Source of the DNA: Hemerocallis citrina
Lineage: Eukaryota; Streptophyta; Magnoliopsida; Asparagales; Asphodelaceae
Reading direction: 5' to 3'
Length of the DNA: 64,000 nucleotides
Assembly: GCA_017893485.1 (NCBI GenBank)
Contig: JACEHZ010000596.1
Coordinates: 310,001-374,000, forward strand
A program made the translations under genes and the position numbers. Below the pieces are notes generated by a model, which saw only the letters and a list, made by a program, of their open reading frames with translations, had not been told where the DNA came from and searched no databases. This document shows positions 53,622-64,000 of the stretch, in pieces (position 1 is the stretch's first letter; each line of letters starts with the position of its first letter).

Positions 53622-55701
53622 GAGAAGAGAGAAGGATTTTTCCCCAAACCGACCTGTTTTTTGAAAGTTTTTCTCAAACCGACCTACTTTTCTTTTTAAT
53701 TCCCAAAACGACCTACTCGGTCTTTGAAAGACCCGTGCAGTCATTTTGGTCAATACTTTCGAAAGTGGGTCAGTTTGGTAAATACTTTCAAAAATTGGAT
53801 TATATTGGTAAATACTTTCAGAATTAACTATAATTATTATAGTGAATATTTTTGACCAAGGTGAGTTCTTGTCCTTCATTTAGGTGCATATTTCTCTCAA
53901 CTAGTCACTGGAAAATAATTGCATTTTTTCTTTGATTAACCGACTGAAATATTTGCTGCTGCATATCCTACCTCTCAATTCTTATCTACTGGTGTGATGG
54001 GTGTTGTCCTAAATCTAGAAAGAAAAGCATTATTGGGTCTAAAATCATAACATGCACGTGTTTAAAACTTTCAAGATCGTCTAAGCTAATTTCCTTAGTA
54101 AAACTCTATACTTTGTATGGTCTTTTTATTTTTTCATCTTTTGTTGTTATCTATTTGCCTTTTTATTACCAGGTTAATAGCTGAAAAATAAGGATACAAT
54201 GATGCAGGTTATTTATTTTTCTAGTTGTAATCTATACAATATATTATGCTAACTCACCTTTGGTTCAAGTATTTTTCTAATTTTTTTTTTTTAAAACAAA
54301 CAAAAAAAAGGATAACAAATATAGGAGGCAACTTCCCACTCCTTCTCCATCCAAATTTTGAAGTGCAATTATATTTCTTAATCAAACCTTAAAAAACATG
54401 CAATATTGTATATATGTTATCGGGAGAATTTTTTTTTCAAAAATAGTCCTCATAATTGTTCACTTTTCAAAAATTATGTACAATGTATTATTGCATAGTG
54501 TTATATTTGAAGAACATGTGTAATACAGTGGTAATTATGGAATTTGAATCCTCTTGGTGAATAATTCTCTAGAGACGTTTACTGACCCATTTAACCATAC
54601 ATCTTGCATCAAAATGTGTGCCCTATGTTATGATCAACAAATGATCAACAAGATGTGTGGTTAGATGGGCGACTCTAGTGAATTAGTATTTCACTGGATA
54701 GGATTCAAATCCGTAATTCTGGTACATTAGTGCCATTGTTTCACATGTTCTTCAACATAATTTTCAATTTATATTGTTTCACATGTTCTTCAAATATAAC
54801 ACTATGCAATAATACATTGCACATAATTTTTGAAAAGTGAACAATTATGAGGGCTATTTTTGAAAAAAAAATTCTCCCGATAACATATATACAATATTGC
54901 ATATTTTTTAAGGTTTGATTAAGAAATATAATTGCACTTCAAAATTTGGATGGAGAAGGAGTGGGAAGTTACCTCCTATATTTTCTATTCTCTTTTTTGT
55001 TTGTTTTAAAAAGAAAAAATTAGAAAAATACTTGAACCAAAAGTGAGTTAGCATAATATATTGTATAGATTACAACTAGAAAAATAAATAACCTGCATCA
55101 TTGTATTCTTATTTTTCAGCTATTAACCTGGAAATAAAAAGGCAAATAGATAACAACAAAAGATGAAAAAAGAAAAGGACCATACAAAGTATAGAGTTTT
55201 ACTAAGGAAATTAGCTCAGACGATCTTGAAAGTTTTAAACACGTGCATGTTATGATTTTAGACCCAATAATGCTTTTCTTTCTAGATTTAGGACAACGCC
55301 CATCACACCAGTAGATAAGAATTGAGAGATAGGATATGCAGCAGCAAATATTTCAGTCAGTTAATCAAACAAAAAGATGCAATGATTTTTCACTGACTAG
55401 CGGAGAGAAATATGCACCTAAATGAAGGACAAGAACTCACCTTGGTCAATAATATTCACTATAATAATTATAGTTAATTCTGAAAATTTTTACCAATATA
55501 ATCCACTTTTTGAAAGTATTTATCAAACTGACCCACTTGTAAAAGTATTTGCCAAAACGACTGCGCGGTCTTTGAAAGACTCGGTCTTTCAAAGACTGAG
55601 TTGGTCATTTTGAGAATTAAAAAGAAAAGTAGGTCGGTTTGGGAAAAACTTTCAAAAAATAGGTCGGTTTGGGAAAAAATTCAAGAGAGAAGAGAGAAGG
55701 A
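53622..55701. mobile_element. Large palindrome (foldback-type element), about 2.05 kb
   Basis: The left arm (from about 53637 to 54620) and right arm (about 54660 to 55686) are reverse complements at about nine positions in ten, right up to a loop of a few dozen bases near 54640. Matching landmarks are AAACCGACCTACTTTTCTTT (left) with its complement near 55615-55640, and CAATATTGTATATATGTTAT (54402) with its complement near 54880. The perfect 15-bp direct repeat GAGAAGAGAGAAGGA flanks it (53622-53636 and 55687-55701) and may be, or include, a target duplication. No protein is encoded. A transcript would form a very long hairpin. Confidence 0.85.
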
Positions 55702-56317
55702 AAAAAAAATCTGCCATGTGGCGGTCAATGTTGACCGGCCACGTGGCGCGTCCCGGTTGGTCGGCGGGCGAAAGCATTCGGCTGGCGTCGAGCATACGTG
55801 TTTCCAAACTGGTTATAGGGAAAAAACTTTCGCTTTACGATGCGCGCTCCCTGATCATGATCAACATAAAGGATTGTGCCACGTGTCCAGGTACTTATTT
55901 ATTTATTTATTTATTTATTTAAATTAATTATTTAAAAATCTGAAAATTTAATTAAAAATCAAAAAAAATAAAAATAATTCTAAAAATAATTATTAAATTC
56001 AGAAAATAATAATTATTAAATTAGAATAATTAATTAAATTTTTTGATAATTAATTATTTAAATTCAGAAATTGAAAAAAAAATTCAAAAAATAATTAAAA
56101 ATTGGAAAAAATTCAGAAAAATCTGAAAAAAATCACAAAAAGTTCAGGAAAATCTGAGAATATTTTTGGGCATTTTACAGGCTCAGAATAATACCGTTAC
56201 ATCTCGAGCAAGATCCATACTCGCTTAAGAACTCCGATAAAATCTCGTACGTCATTAAAGCAACAAAACTACTCCTCAAAGACTGTAGGAACTCAGTTTC
56301 CAGGAATGGGGGGCTCG
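55702..56317. other. Element A, AT-rich 3' non-coding part
   Basis: A 16-bp palindrome CGGTCAATGTTGACCG (55722-55737) and a G-box CACGTGGC lie at the left. A TTTA repeat (about 55890-55922) and strongly AT-rich DNA with AAAAATC/ATAATTAAAT motifs follow to 56160. The end carries GGAATGGGGGGCTCG, the polypurine tract next to the 3' LTR. Confidence 0.6.
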
Positions 56318-56894
56318 TGATATGGTTAAAAATAGGATTAAAATCGGAACTGTTCAAATCGGACACGAATCTTAAAGCTCTCAAGGGAAAATAGTAATTT
56401 CACCTACGAACGGGTCTGAAATTGGAACTGGGTCTTTCTTCAAAACCTAATAACCCATAAACGAATCTGTCCTACTAGGTACGGGTCTCAACCCGTTACA
56501 AACGAGTTCAGATGGATAAAGAAGGATTCAGATTCATAATTATCTCTAAGAGGTGGTTTTAACCACTTCTATCCATCCACACCGGAAAGTAGAGATTTAT
56601 CCTTATCTCGAAACTGATCCCTAAGGCGACTATAAATACCCCTCTCCCCCTACCATAACAGGGTAATCAATCTTTTTCTACATAAAGATCTTTTATAATC
56701 TTCCTGATTACTAACAAGAGCGTCGGAGGGTTCATCGCAGGAATCCATCCAGGTATATCGAATTTTTTTGCAGATCAACGGCAGCGGCAAGATATCAGTC
56801 AAACGCCGGTGAAAGTCAACATGTTTGCTTTATTCGTTTCTCCAAGAATCCACAAATTCATCTGTTTGCTCTCACGCCAAAATCAGCAGCAATA
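56318..56894 (+). repeat. Element A 3' LTR
   Basis: It starts TGATATGGTTAAAAATAGG and ends AAATCAGCAGCAATA, followed by the target copy CTTTA. Its length of 577 bp equals the 5' LTR. The hairpin of the module is disrupted here (CAGGAATCCATCCAGG). Confidence 0.92.
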
Positions 56895-56899
56895 CTTTA

Positions 56900-58124
56900 A
56901 TTTGGTTATTACTTGTCAGTAAGCCTTTGCGGCCGACTTTGCTCTGAAGAAGCTTTCTATCTGCTTACATTTATACCGATGATGCTAAAATAAGTTTGTG
57001 ATGATTTTCACAATGGAATGCCAGTTTGACACAGTTTAAACACAATAATTTTGCATTCTCATATCAACCAAATTTAATTAAATGGTCACCAATCACCAAA
57101 TCATCAAATACAATGTCGTGCAGCTCTTTAAATAGTAAATTCCACATTTGATTCAACTCTCAGAAAGAAAACTTAGATTTTGTGTATGTGGATTAACGTC
57201 AAAAGAGAAACAATGCATTCAGCGAAGGTGGGAGAGCCAAGCATTCATCAAACATTTCCATTAGGTTAGAAATTGTCCAGTGCACCTGCAACTGATAATC
57301 CGTCTTTCAATTGTTTATTACTGCCAAATACATAAAAAAGAGATAATGGTCAGGGCCTGAAAAGAAAAGAAACCACGTGTAATTAATTCGACAAAAAATA
57401 ACGCAGAAACAATACCAGCAGCTTCAGTTGCATGACTAGCAGGTGCTACTCTGGTGCACCTTTAAAACATACATTCAATACTTCATCAGTACTGTTTTCA
57501 ACTCTTTTTAAACATGTCAAGAAAAAAATAAAAAGTACTTCATCAGTAAGCAAATTTTGATAATAGCATTTTTTTTTATCGTAAAAGGTTGACAATTGCC
57601 TCCTGTGTTTCATTAAAAAAATTAACAAAACAAACAATAAAAAATAAGACTTATGAAGTTCAGATCCCAACAGGCTGGGTTCTGGAATTCATACACCCCA
57701 ACCAACGAACATGAATACAATGAAATCTAGTCCTAATGATCGGTCACCCCCTACAGAACAACTTTCTTGTGCCAATGATAATAGCATTTATAATGAAGAA
57801 CTAAGTACTTTTTGTGTTGCATTCAAATTCATAAATGCCATCTTTTATTCGATTGGCGTCAATATTATTTGGAGGTTAGACATGTTCAAAACTAATCTGA
57901 AATAGTGATAGCAAGAAGAAGGGAAAAAAAGTATTCTAATGATATATGCAAAGCTCACTTAGCATTAACTTGCATTATTTAAAGATCATTCAACTATTTT
58001 TTCACAGGTGAACTCAGAACGCTCATTCAAGCATTACTTGGTCATCGTTGATGAGAACCAGGGGAATGAGCAAAGACACATGAGAGGACTATCTAAAAAT
58101 TTCTCAATGAAAAGGTCTGTTTAG
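56900..58124. other. Flanking DNA with one exon-like segment
   Basis: AT-rich sequence, formerly adjacent to 32450. No known element terminus or protein is recognised apart from the exon-like stretch at 58008-58114. Confidence 0.4.
58008..58114 (+). other. Exon-like open segment, unknown protein
   Basis: It follows a strong acceptor (TATTTTTTCACAG) and precedes a donor-like GTCTGT. It reads VNSERSFKHYLVIVDENQGN and EQRHMRGLSKNFSMK. I do not recognise the family. It may be a host gene exon or a captured one. Confidence 0.35.
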
Positions 58125-58292
58125 ATGTTGTACACCTTGGGGGTTGCGCGTGCTTGCCATGTGAGTTGGAGGGATGATTAATGGATGCTTCCTTCCCTAG
58201 GTTTCCTGCACAAGGATGAAGAACACCGTCAGAAGGGGACCGGGTTTTACCCCGGTCGTTCTCCCTCCGATGCCTAAGTCAGCACATGTATG
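58125..58292 (-). repeat. Fragment of a Tat-type LTR, minus strand
   Basis: Read on the minus strand it has CATCGGAGGGAG, a perfect stem GACCGGG/CCCGGTC (58257-58238), and then CCTTGTGCAGGAAACC. This is the same module order as in the LTRs of elements A, B and C. It directly abuts element C. Confidence 0.5.
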
Positions 58293-58297
58293 ACATG

Positions 58298-58936
58298 TGA
58301 TACGGGTAAAATCAGAGCCACACAATCCTAGCACACATCTTAAAACCACTCAAGGGCAGAACGGTAATTTCACATCACTATAGGCCCATTTAAGGAACAT
58401 GGGCCGCATCTAGGCCCGCCCGCTCAACCAAGTCCAGCAGATAAGACTTGCTTACAATCTAAAAAAGAGAAATTTTTAGCTAATTACGGCAGTCAATCAA
58501 ATCTCTCAAATCATGTATTAAATAATTGATTATATCCCTTAACCAGAGGAATCTTCTTCAACCAAATTTGAGAAAGATATATTTTCAGATTTGTCTTATG
58601 GAACAAGACTCCTAGCCTATGAGTATTCTCTCTATTCAATTAATAAGAGGTAATCAATTTTTTGCCACAAAAAACTCTCTTTTATTTCTGAGTTACAGAC
58701 TTGAAAGTCGGAGGGTCTATAGCTGGTGCCAACCCCAGTGTTTTAGATGTATTGCAGGTTTGGGGACGACATCTCAGCCATCCAATCCAGATCAAGTGCT
58801 CTCTACAATTCAGATCCAAACAATAAGGAGTTTTCAACCATATTTTCCAACCAAGATCGACAGTTAAATCTACGGTTTCTTCCTCAAAATTCGAATTCAT
58901 CATCTAATTGCTCCCACACCAAAAATATCAGTAACA
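58298..58936 (+). repeat. Element C 5' LTR (Tat-like), 639 bp
   Basis: It starts TGATACGGGTAAAATCAGAG and ends AAAAATATCAGTAACA. It shares AAGAGGTAATCAATTTTTTG, GTCGGAGGGT, a short CTGG/CCAG stem (58723-58738), and TGTATTGCAGGT with elements A and B. The degraded primer site AATTGACAATGTCTATGGAA follows. ACATG (58293-58297) would be the left target copy; the partner is lost. Confidence 0.75.
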
Positions 58937-59011
58937 AATTGACAATGTCTATGGAAAACTATAGATATGCCTTCGATCATATCCGTCGGTGAAAAACCAC
59001 TTTTTACAGCC

Positions 59012-60990
59012 ATGCCTCACAAGAAGAAGACGACAACGACCGACCATCAACCCAAATTTCCTCTTCCTCCTCCATGGCAGCCCCATGCCCATTATCGCAG
59101 GCCCTTCCCCACCGTCGCAGCAAGGCCAGGTTGGCGAGCTCCCAACGACGTCGCTCTGAGCATCACTATGAACCTCCCCTGATTTAGCACCGGTTCTCCA
59201 TCCATACTGCCTTACCCTGCAGTGCCCCTGTCTCCACCCGATCAATAACAAGCAGCAAGGGAAGGGCCCCCATCAACGCTTAAAAGAAAAATGTACTCGA
59301 GATGAGATCCCCCGTTTAGGGTACCAGGGAAGCAAGAGAATTCCTTCTCCCTGCCGACAGAAGTCCCGACAATGGACCTCACCCCGGGGGCCAAAGGAGC
59401 CCAATTCCAGTCAGTCGATAGGCTTACAAGCACTGCAAAGGAGAGGACGTGCCCATCACTAGGGTCGAGTTTCGTGACTATAAGAACGAAATCCTCAGAG
59501 CCCTTCAAGTCGCTCTGAACAGGGGCCGACGAACTAGCAATCCCCGTCCTACAACTGTGCAAGTGGAAGAGTTGGGTCAATCCGATCTGAACTTCAGGAA
59601 GACCTAGTCCTTTGCCATCTTGAGGAGATTGAACACCACCTAGCCCGAATCGATCACGAGGAGGATCATCGGGGTAGATCATACCGCCCCTTCTGACCCC
59701 CCTTCAGCATGTTCATTTTGGAAGCCTCAATTATAGAGAACTTCAAAGTTCCTCTCTTTGTATTCTTCTTATGACGGTGGCTCCGATCCAGCGGACCACG
59801 TAGAGAGTTTTAAAACTCTCGTGATGATCTACCAAGCCTCTGATTCGCTCCTCTGCAAGACGTTCCCGAGAACCTTGAAAAGACCTGGTCGGGAATGGTT
59901 TTCCCAACTCTGTCCAAGGTTGATTTTCTCCATCGACCAGCTCAAGGAACTCTTCCTAGCCCACTTCGTCACCAGTCGCAGGACTAAAAAGACAAGTGTC
60001 TCCTTACTCGAGTTGAAGCATAAGGAAAGAGAGTCGCTTAAAGACTTTGTCAAGAACTTCACAGCCGAGTCCAGTTCCATTTCCTCCTCAATACAGCGGT
60101 AGCGGCAGCTGCCTTTGGCATAACGTTACCCACAAAGAACTCAAAGCATCCCTCGCCCAGAGGCCTCCTCGGGACTTCACTAACCTTCTAGAAAGGAGTG
60201 ATACATACATCTTAGCCAAAGAGGCCCTTCATCCCGAGGGCCAGAAGTTCCCTTTGGGGAACTAACAGAAAAGCATGAACAAAGAAGGACCCAAGAAGGC
60301 CCAAATGGATAGTTCTGGCCACCATCGCGCTCCTCCATCTCCTCGCTTTGACAAATTAACTCCCCTTAATGCCAACATATCAGTGCCCTTTTAGACATTG
60401 AGAAAAAAGGATTTCTCCACCCTCCCCCAAAATTGCAGATGCTAAGTAGAAGAAGGGATATGTACTTGTTGGCAGATTCCACAAAGAACATGGTCATAAC
60501 ATCGATGATTGTCGAGCCCTCATAGAGAAGATTGAGGCCCTAATCAGCCGAGGTTACCTATTCAAATTTTCCTAGAGAGACAAAACATCCCCTCCTCCTA
60601 TTGGGGGGCTAACAAGCGCCCAGAGAAGGAACCCGAGTCCCCAGGCTCGGTTCGCATTGCGGTCCTCCACTCTATTCACGGAGGACTTATGGGCGGAGAG
60701 TTTAACTCCTCTCGAAAGGCATTCCTTTTGAAAGTAAACTCGGTGCATAACTTTCCTCCTCCCAAAGGTTCTAGAGTTTCAGTAACTTTCTCCGACGAGG
60801 ATCTCGAAGGTCTCAAAACATCTCATTGCAACACCCTAGTGATCAGCCTTGCCATGGAGAACTTCGAAGTGCACCAAATCTTGGTAGAAACAGGAGCTCG
60901 GTGAACATCCTCTCCTTAGAGGCATTTGTGGACCTCAAGATCTTTTGGGACAGTCTCAAGCCCGTTGGGTACACTCTCAGAGAAAGCAAA
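59012..60990 (+). pseudogene. gag: Element C gag and partial protease, broken
   Basis: ATG 59012 opens MPHKKKTTTTDHQPKFPLPP. After frame changes the gag core is clear: SYDGGSDPADHVESFKTLVM, LKRPGREWFSQLCPRLIFSI, LFLAHFVTSRRTKKTSVSLL, SLKDFVKNFTAESSS. A stop at 60100 and a frameshift follow. The zinc-like motif FHKEHGHNIDDCRALIEKIE (60481 on) precedes IHGGLMGGEFNSSRKAF. The protease starts TLVISLAMENFEVHQILVET, with E-T-G instead of D-N/T-G, and is truncated. The order equals that in element B. Confidence 0.8.
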
Positions 60991-60999
60991 AGAGAAAAT

Positions 61000-62775
61000 C
61001 CCATGGCAGGCTAGAGTCTATCAGCAAACACCTAACACCTGAGGAGGAGCATCAAAGTCCAATAGAAAAGGTCAGAGAAGAACCAAGTCCAATGCTTCAG
61101 AGGTCGACTGGACAATTAAAACCAAATCCAAGGTATGATAATGTTGTAGTGCTTGAAGAAGTGAAGGAGCCATCCACCAACCAAGAGGCGTGTCAAAAAG
61201 ATGAGTAGATCAAGGCTATGGAGGAAGAGATTCAAGCTCTGAAACAGAATCAGACTTGGGAGCTAATACAACTACCTAAGGATGTAAAACTTATTTCTTG
61301 CAAGTGGGTGTACAAAGAGAAGACTAGGTTGGATGGTTCAATCGAGAGATTCAAGGCAAGATTGGTGGCTCGAGGATTCTCTCAACAGTATGGACTATAT
61401 TATGACGAGACATTCAATCCAATGGTGAAGATCACGTCGGTCTGAGTTCTGATCGCTTAGTAGCAAGTAAAGCATGGAAGTTGTGTTAGATGGACTTGAA
61501 GAATACCTTTCTACATGGAGAAGTGGATTGAGAGATATATATGGAGTAGCCCACGAGATTTGTGAGTAAAGAAAAGTCGGAGTACGTCTGCAAGTTAAGG
61601 AAGGTAATGTATGGGCTAAAGCAGGCACCAAGGGCATAGTACGGTAAGATAACAAAGTTACTTGTCCAGTATGGTTACCCCATAGCTCCATCGGACTCGA
61701 GCTTACTTGTCAAGAATCAAGGTGGTAAGATAGCAATGGTGGTCACCTATGTAGGTGACTTGATCATCATCGGAGATGACGTGGCAGAAATCTGAAGGAC
61801 CAGGGAGAATCTTTCAATCCGGTTTTAGTTGAAGGATCTTGGAGAACATAATCATTTTCTTGGGCTCGAGGTCGACCGTACAAGAGAAGGGATATTTCTC
61901 TGCCAGCATCAATATGCAAAGGATCTATTGTCCAAGTACGAGATGTTTAACTACAAACCTATCTCTACACCTATAGCGACCAACATCAAGCTATGTGCAC
62001 ACGAAGGAATAGATTAAGAAGATCCCACAATGTATCGACAACTTGTTGGAAGTCTTATCTATTTAACAATGACAAGACCGGATATCGCCTTCGTAGTTGA
62101 AGTAGTGAGTCGATACATGCAGAACCCAAAGAAGCCTCACTTGGAAGCAATTTGGTGTATCTTAAGGTATGTAAAAGAAACAATTGACTTTGGTCCATGT
62201 ACAGGAAAGACAGGGAATATGAAGTAGTCGGTTATTGCAATGCCGACTATGCTGGAGATCACGACACCCAAAGATCTACAATCGACTATGCCTTTAACCT
62301 GGGGTCAGCAGCTGGTTCATGGTGTAGCAAAAGACAATCCACAGTGTCATTGTCAACCACAAAAACAGAATATCAATCAACGGTAATGGCAACTCAAGAA
62401 AGATCATGGCTGGTGCAGTTGATGAAAGAGATCTACAACAGCCAATAGATTATTCTGTGAGTCTATATTGTGATAATTTATCAATTATCAGATTCGCAGA
62501 AAATTCACTATTTCTCACAAGAACGAAGCATATAGAAGTACTTCATCATTTCTTGACAGAGACGGTACTAAATGAAGAAATTTGGATGGAGTCGGTCAAG
62601 ACCGAAAAGCAAGTAGCAGATATTTTCACCAAAGGACTGAACTCATCCAAGTTAGGAGAATTTCGGAAGCATCTGGGAATGATATCTAGAAAAGTTGCTG
62701 AAGATGGGGAGTGTTAAGAATCATCCCCAAATTTCTAGACTACTTACTCTAGAAAGTTCAACATATGGACTAATC
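61000..62775 (+). mobile_element. Ty1/copia element, 3' part (RT-RNase H and start of 3' LTR)
   Basis: RT and RNase H remnants are followed by the polypurine tract AGATGGGGAG and the typical copia LTR start TGTTAAGAATCATCCCC (62712). The LTR is cut after about 65 bp, where other DNA begins. Gag, protease and integrase are absent. Confidence 0.85.
61005..62717 (+). pseudogene. Copia reverse transcriptase and RNase H, broken
   Basis: RVT_2 landmarks are present: IKAMEEEIQALKQNQTWELI, CKWVYKEKTRLDGSIERFKA and RLVARGFSQQYGLYYDETFN. Several stops follow (TGA at 61443, then more). The catalytic YVDD box is not readable as such: VTYVGDLIIIGDD near 61745 shows G for the first D. The frame resumes MKDLGEHNHFLGLEVDRTRE, YRQLVGSLIYLTMTRPDIAF and the RNase H part [52 protein letters not shown] and KTEKQVADIFTKGLN, ending at 62717. 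Several stops and frame changes exclude function. Confidence 0.88.
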
Positions 62776-63025
62776 TTGAAATACCCCAAATTTTCAGGTG
62801 ATTATTGAAAATTCAATATTATGACTTTTTTAAATATTTTAAATATCAATAATTTTTATGTTATTTTGCAAATATTATAAATCTGAGTATTTAAGGGTGA
62901 AAGTTGATTTATGGGGTTTTGTGGAAAAGAAGTTAGGTTTTCCTTCTTTCTCTCCTTCCTTCTTTTCTTCCTTCCTTCTTTTCTTCCCCTTCGTACGGCC
63001 ACTAGACAGAAAAGAAGGAAATGTA

Positions 63026-63028
<3 letters not shown>

Positions 63029-63066
<38 letters not shown>
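63029..63066. repeat. (GA)n microsatellite
   Basis: An uninterrupted AG run of about 14 units is followed by GGGAGAGAG. Confidence 0.95.
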
Positions 63067-63068
<2 letters not shown>

Positions 63069-63501
63069 GATGATAATGATGACGATGCTAGTGGTGATGA
63101 TGAACAATGGCGAATAAAAGCATGGAAAGAAATGGTTGGTTAAGGATGTCATCATTGTAGACAAGTTAGAACTAATATTAGATTTCTTAGTTAAAGTGAG
63201 TGGTAATTCATATACTTCATTTATAAATTTATTTACAATGATTTAATTTGTGATTTATGAATTGGGCTAATAATTGGTTCTTCTATGATTTTATTTGTAA
63301 ATGTGAATTGTCAATTCAAGTTTATTGCAGATATTGGTATAAATTACTTATGTTCTTTTTTATGTCTTTTGTCGTTTTCGTGGTGATTGTTGTCATCATG
63401 TATTTATGGTTGAATTATTGGTTATGCAAAGAAGTTGTATTGACATTTGTGCAATCAAGTATTTCTCATATAACTCGGATGAGATGCATAACTTTGATGA
63501 G

Positions 63502-63503
<2 letters not shown>

Positions 63504-63543
<40 letters not shown>
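63504..63543. repeat. (AT)n microsatellite
   Basis: About 20 uninterrupted TA units. Confidence 0.95.
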
Positions 63544-63545
<2 letters not shown>

Positions 63546-64000
63546 GCATGAGTAGGGGGCATATCTAAAATCTATTTAAATACTTGTATATGATTATTTA
63601 CATAGTATGAGATGTGTAAATCATTAAACAAGTATTGCACTAGGTATCTTGCATAGCTTACTTGTATGATCACCTTATTTGTTGTTGGATTTGTATTTGA
63701 AGTTTGTTTTCCAAGTTTTTATGAAGTTTTTGGTTATTTTTCTTTGTTTTTATGGTATATGTTGAACTCACTAGGCAAAAGTTTATCCCACCACAGTTTC
63801 TTGCAGGATTAGGGTGTAGATCGTTGAGTGTTTGATCTTTCTTTGGATTGAAGGTTCGAAGGTTTTAGTAGGTTCATGTTTATTTGATGGATATTTGATT
63901 ATTATTGATATATTTATCATCATGTGAGAACTAATTTTGTGAAAGAACATTTGAGAAGATAATTCATAGAATGATTTCTTCTTATCTGTTGGCTAATGTC

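Larger units (their letters stand above)
32451..56894 (+). mobile_element. Element A: Tat-like gypsy LTR retrotransposon, gag only
   Basis: The LTRs at 32451-33027 and 56318-56894 are both 577 bp and flanked by the perfect duplication CTTTA (32446-32450 and 56895-56899). A gag-derived remnant, a 117-bp tandem array and a 125-bp repeat follow the 5' LTR, and GGAATGGGGGGCTCG, a polypurine tract, precedes the 3' LTR. No protease, RT or integrase is present. Element B (36438-52359) and a large palindrome (53622-55701) are inside. The LTRs differ at roughly one position in ten, so it is the oldest datable element here. Confidence 0.92.
58298..60990 (+). mobile_element. Element C: Tat-like gypsy element, 5' part
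   Basis: An LTR, primer site, gag and the start of the protease are present. Homology ends at about 60990 inside the protease region (KPVGYTLRES), where copia sequence begins. No RT, integrase or 3' LTR. Confidence 0.8.
62776..64000 (+). repeat. LTR-like sequence running out of the window, with microsatellites
   Basis: It begins TTGAAATACCCCAAATTTTC, resembling the TGTAACACCCCG...TTTTC starts of other LTRs here. It contains a TATA-like GTATTTAAGGG (62887), a pyrimidine tract, a (GA)n run (63029-63066), an (AT)n run (63504-63543) and GTTGAACTCACTAGGCAAAAG near 63760. No coding sequence. The right boundary is outside the window. Confidence 0.35.

Overview
This is nuclear DNA from a flowering plant, probably a eudicot with a large, repeat-rich genome. 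The evidence is dense nesting of typical plant transposable elements: Ty3/gypsy (Tat-like and others), Ty1/copia, LINE, CACTA, hAT, Mutator-type MITE and tRNA-derived modules. No intact host gene is convincing. The only intact long reading frame is a hAT transposase (39324-41617). The species cannot be named from the sequence.

Layout. 1-2316: a 245-bp tandem repeat, an unresolved stretch, and one terminus of a CACTA transposon built of hairpin units. 2317-5790: the 3' part of a LINE, split by a small non-coding LTR element (2907-3965, itself holding a 172-bp Mutator-type MITE) and by a 499-bp non-autonomous hAT element (4938-5436). 6885-16632: a decayed gypsy element whose roughly 3-kb 5' LTR is split by an inverted solo LTR of a related family (7955-11271), followed by gag, protease, RT and RNase H remnants. 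17065-31115: a broken copia element. Its gag is split by a very young 9.2-kb LARD (20151-29317) with two 3206-bp LTRs and no gag or pol.

32451-56894 is one Tat-like element (A, TSD CTTTA, 577-bp LTRs). It contains a second Tat-like element (B, 36438-52359, TSD ACTAC), which contains an autonomous-looking 5.9-kb hAT element (38488-44356, TSD ACGCGGGG). That hAT has a complete spliced transposase gene and carries a captured fragment of a host aspartate-semialdehyde dehydrogenase gene. B also has an antisense multi-exon gene (48874-45893) and an 88/89-bp tandem array with a two-monomer higher-order pattern. A also contains a palindrome of about 2.05 kb (53622-55701). 58298-60990 is the 5' part of a third Tat-like element (C). 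61000-62775 is the 3' part of another copia element. 62776-64000 is an unresolved LTR-like tail.

How the parts relate. Target-site duplications and restored reading frames give an order of insertion: A before B before hAT; copia before LARD; LINE before the mini-LTR element. LTR divergence judged by eye agrees: about one difference in ten for A, about 2 percent for B, and only six differences in 3.2 kb for the LARD. None of the Tat-like elements here carries RT or integrase in the window, so they would have depended on proteins supplied by an autonomous relative. All protein calls rest on motif recognition by eye, without database searches.
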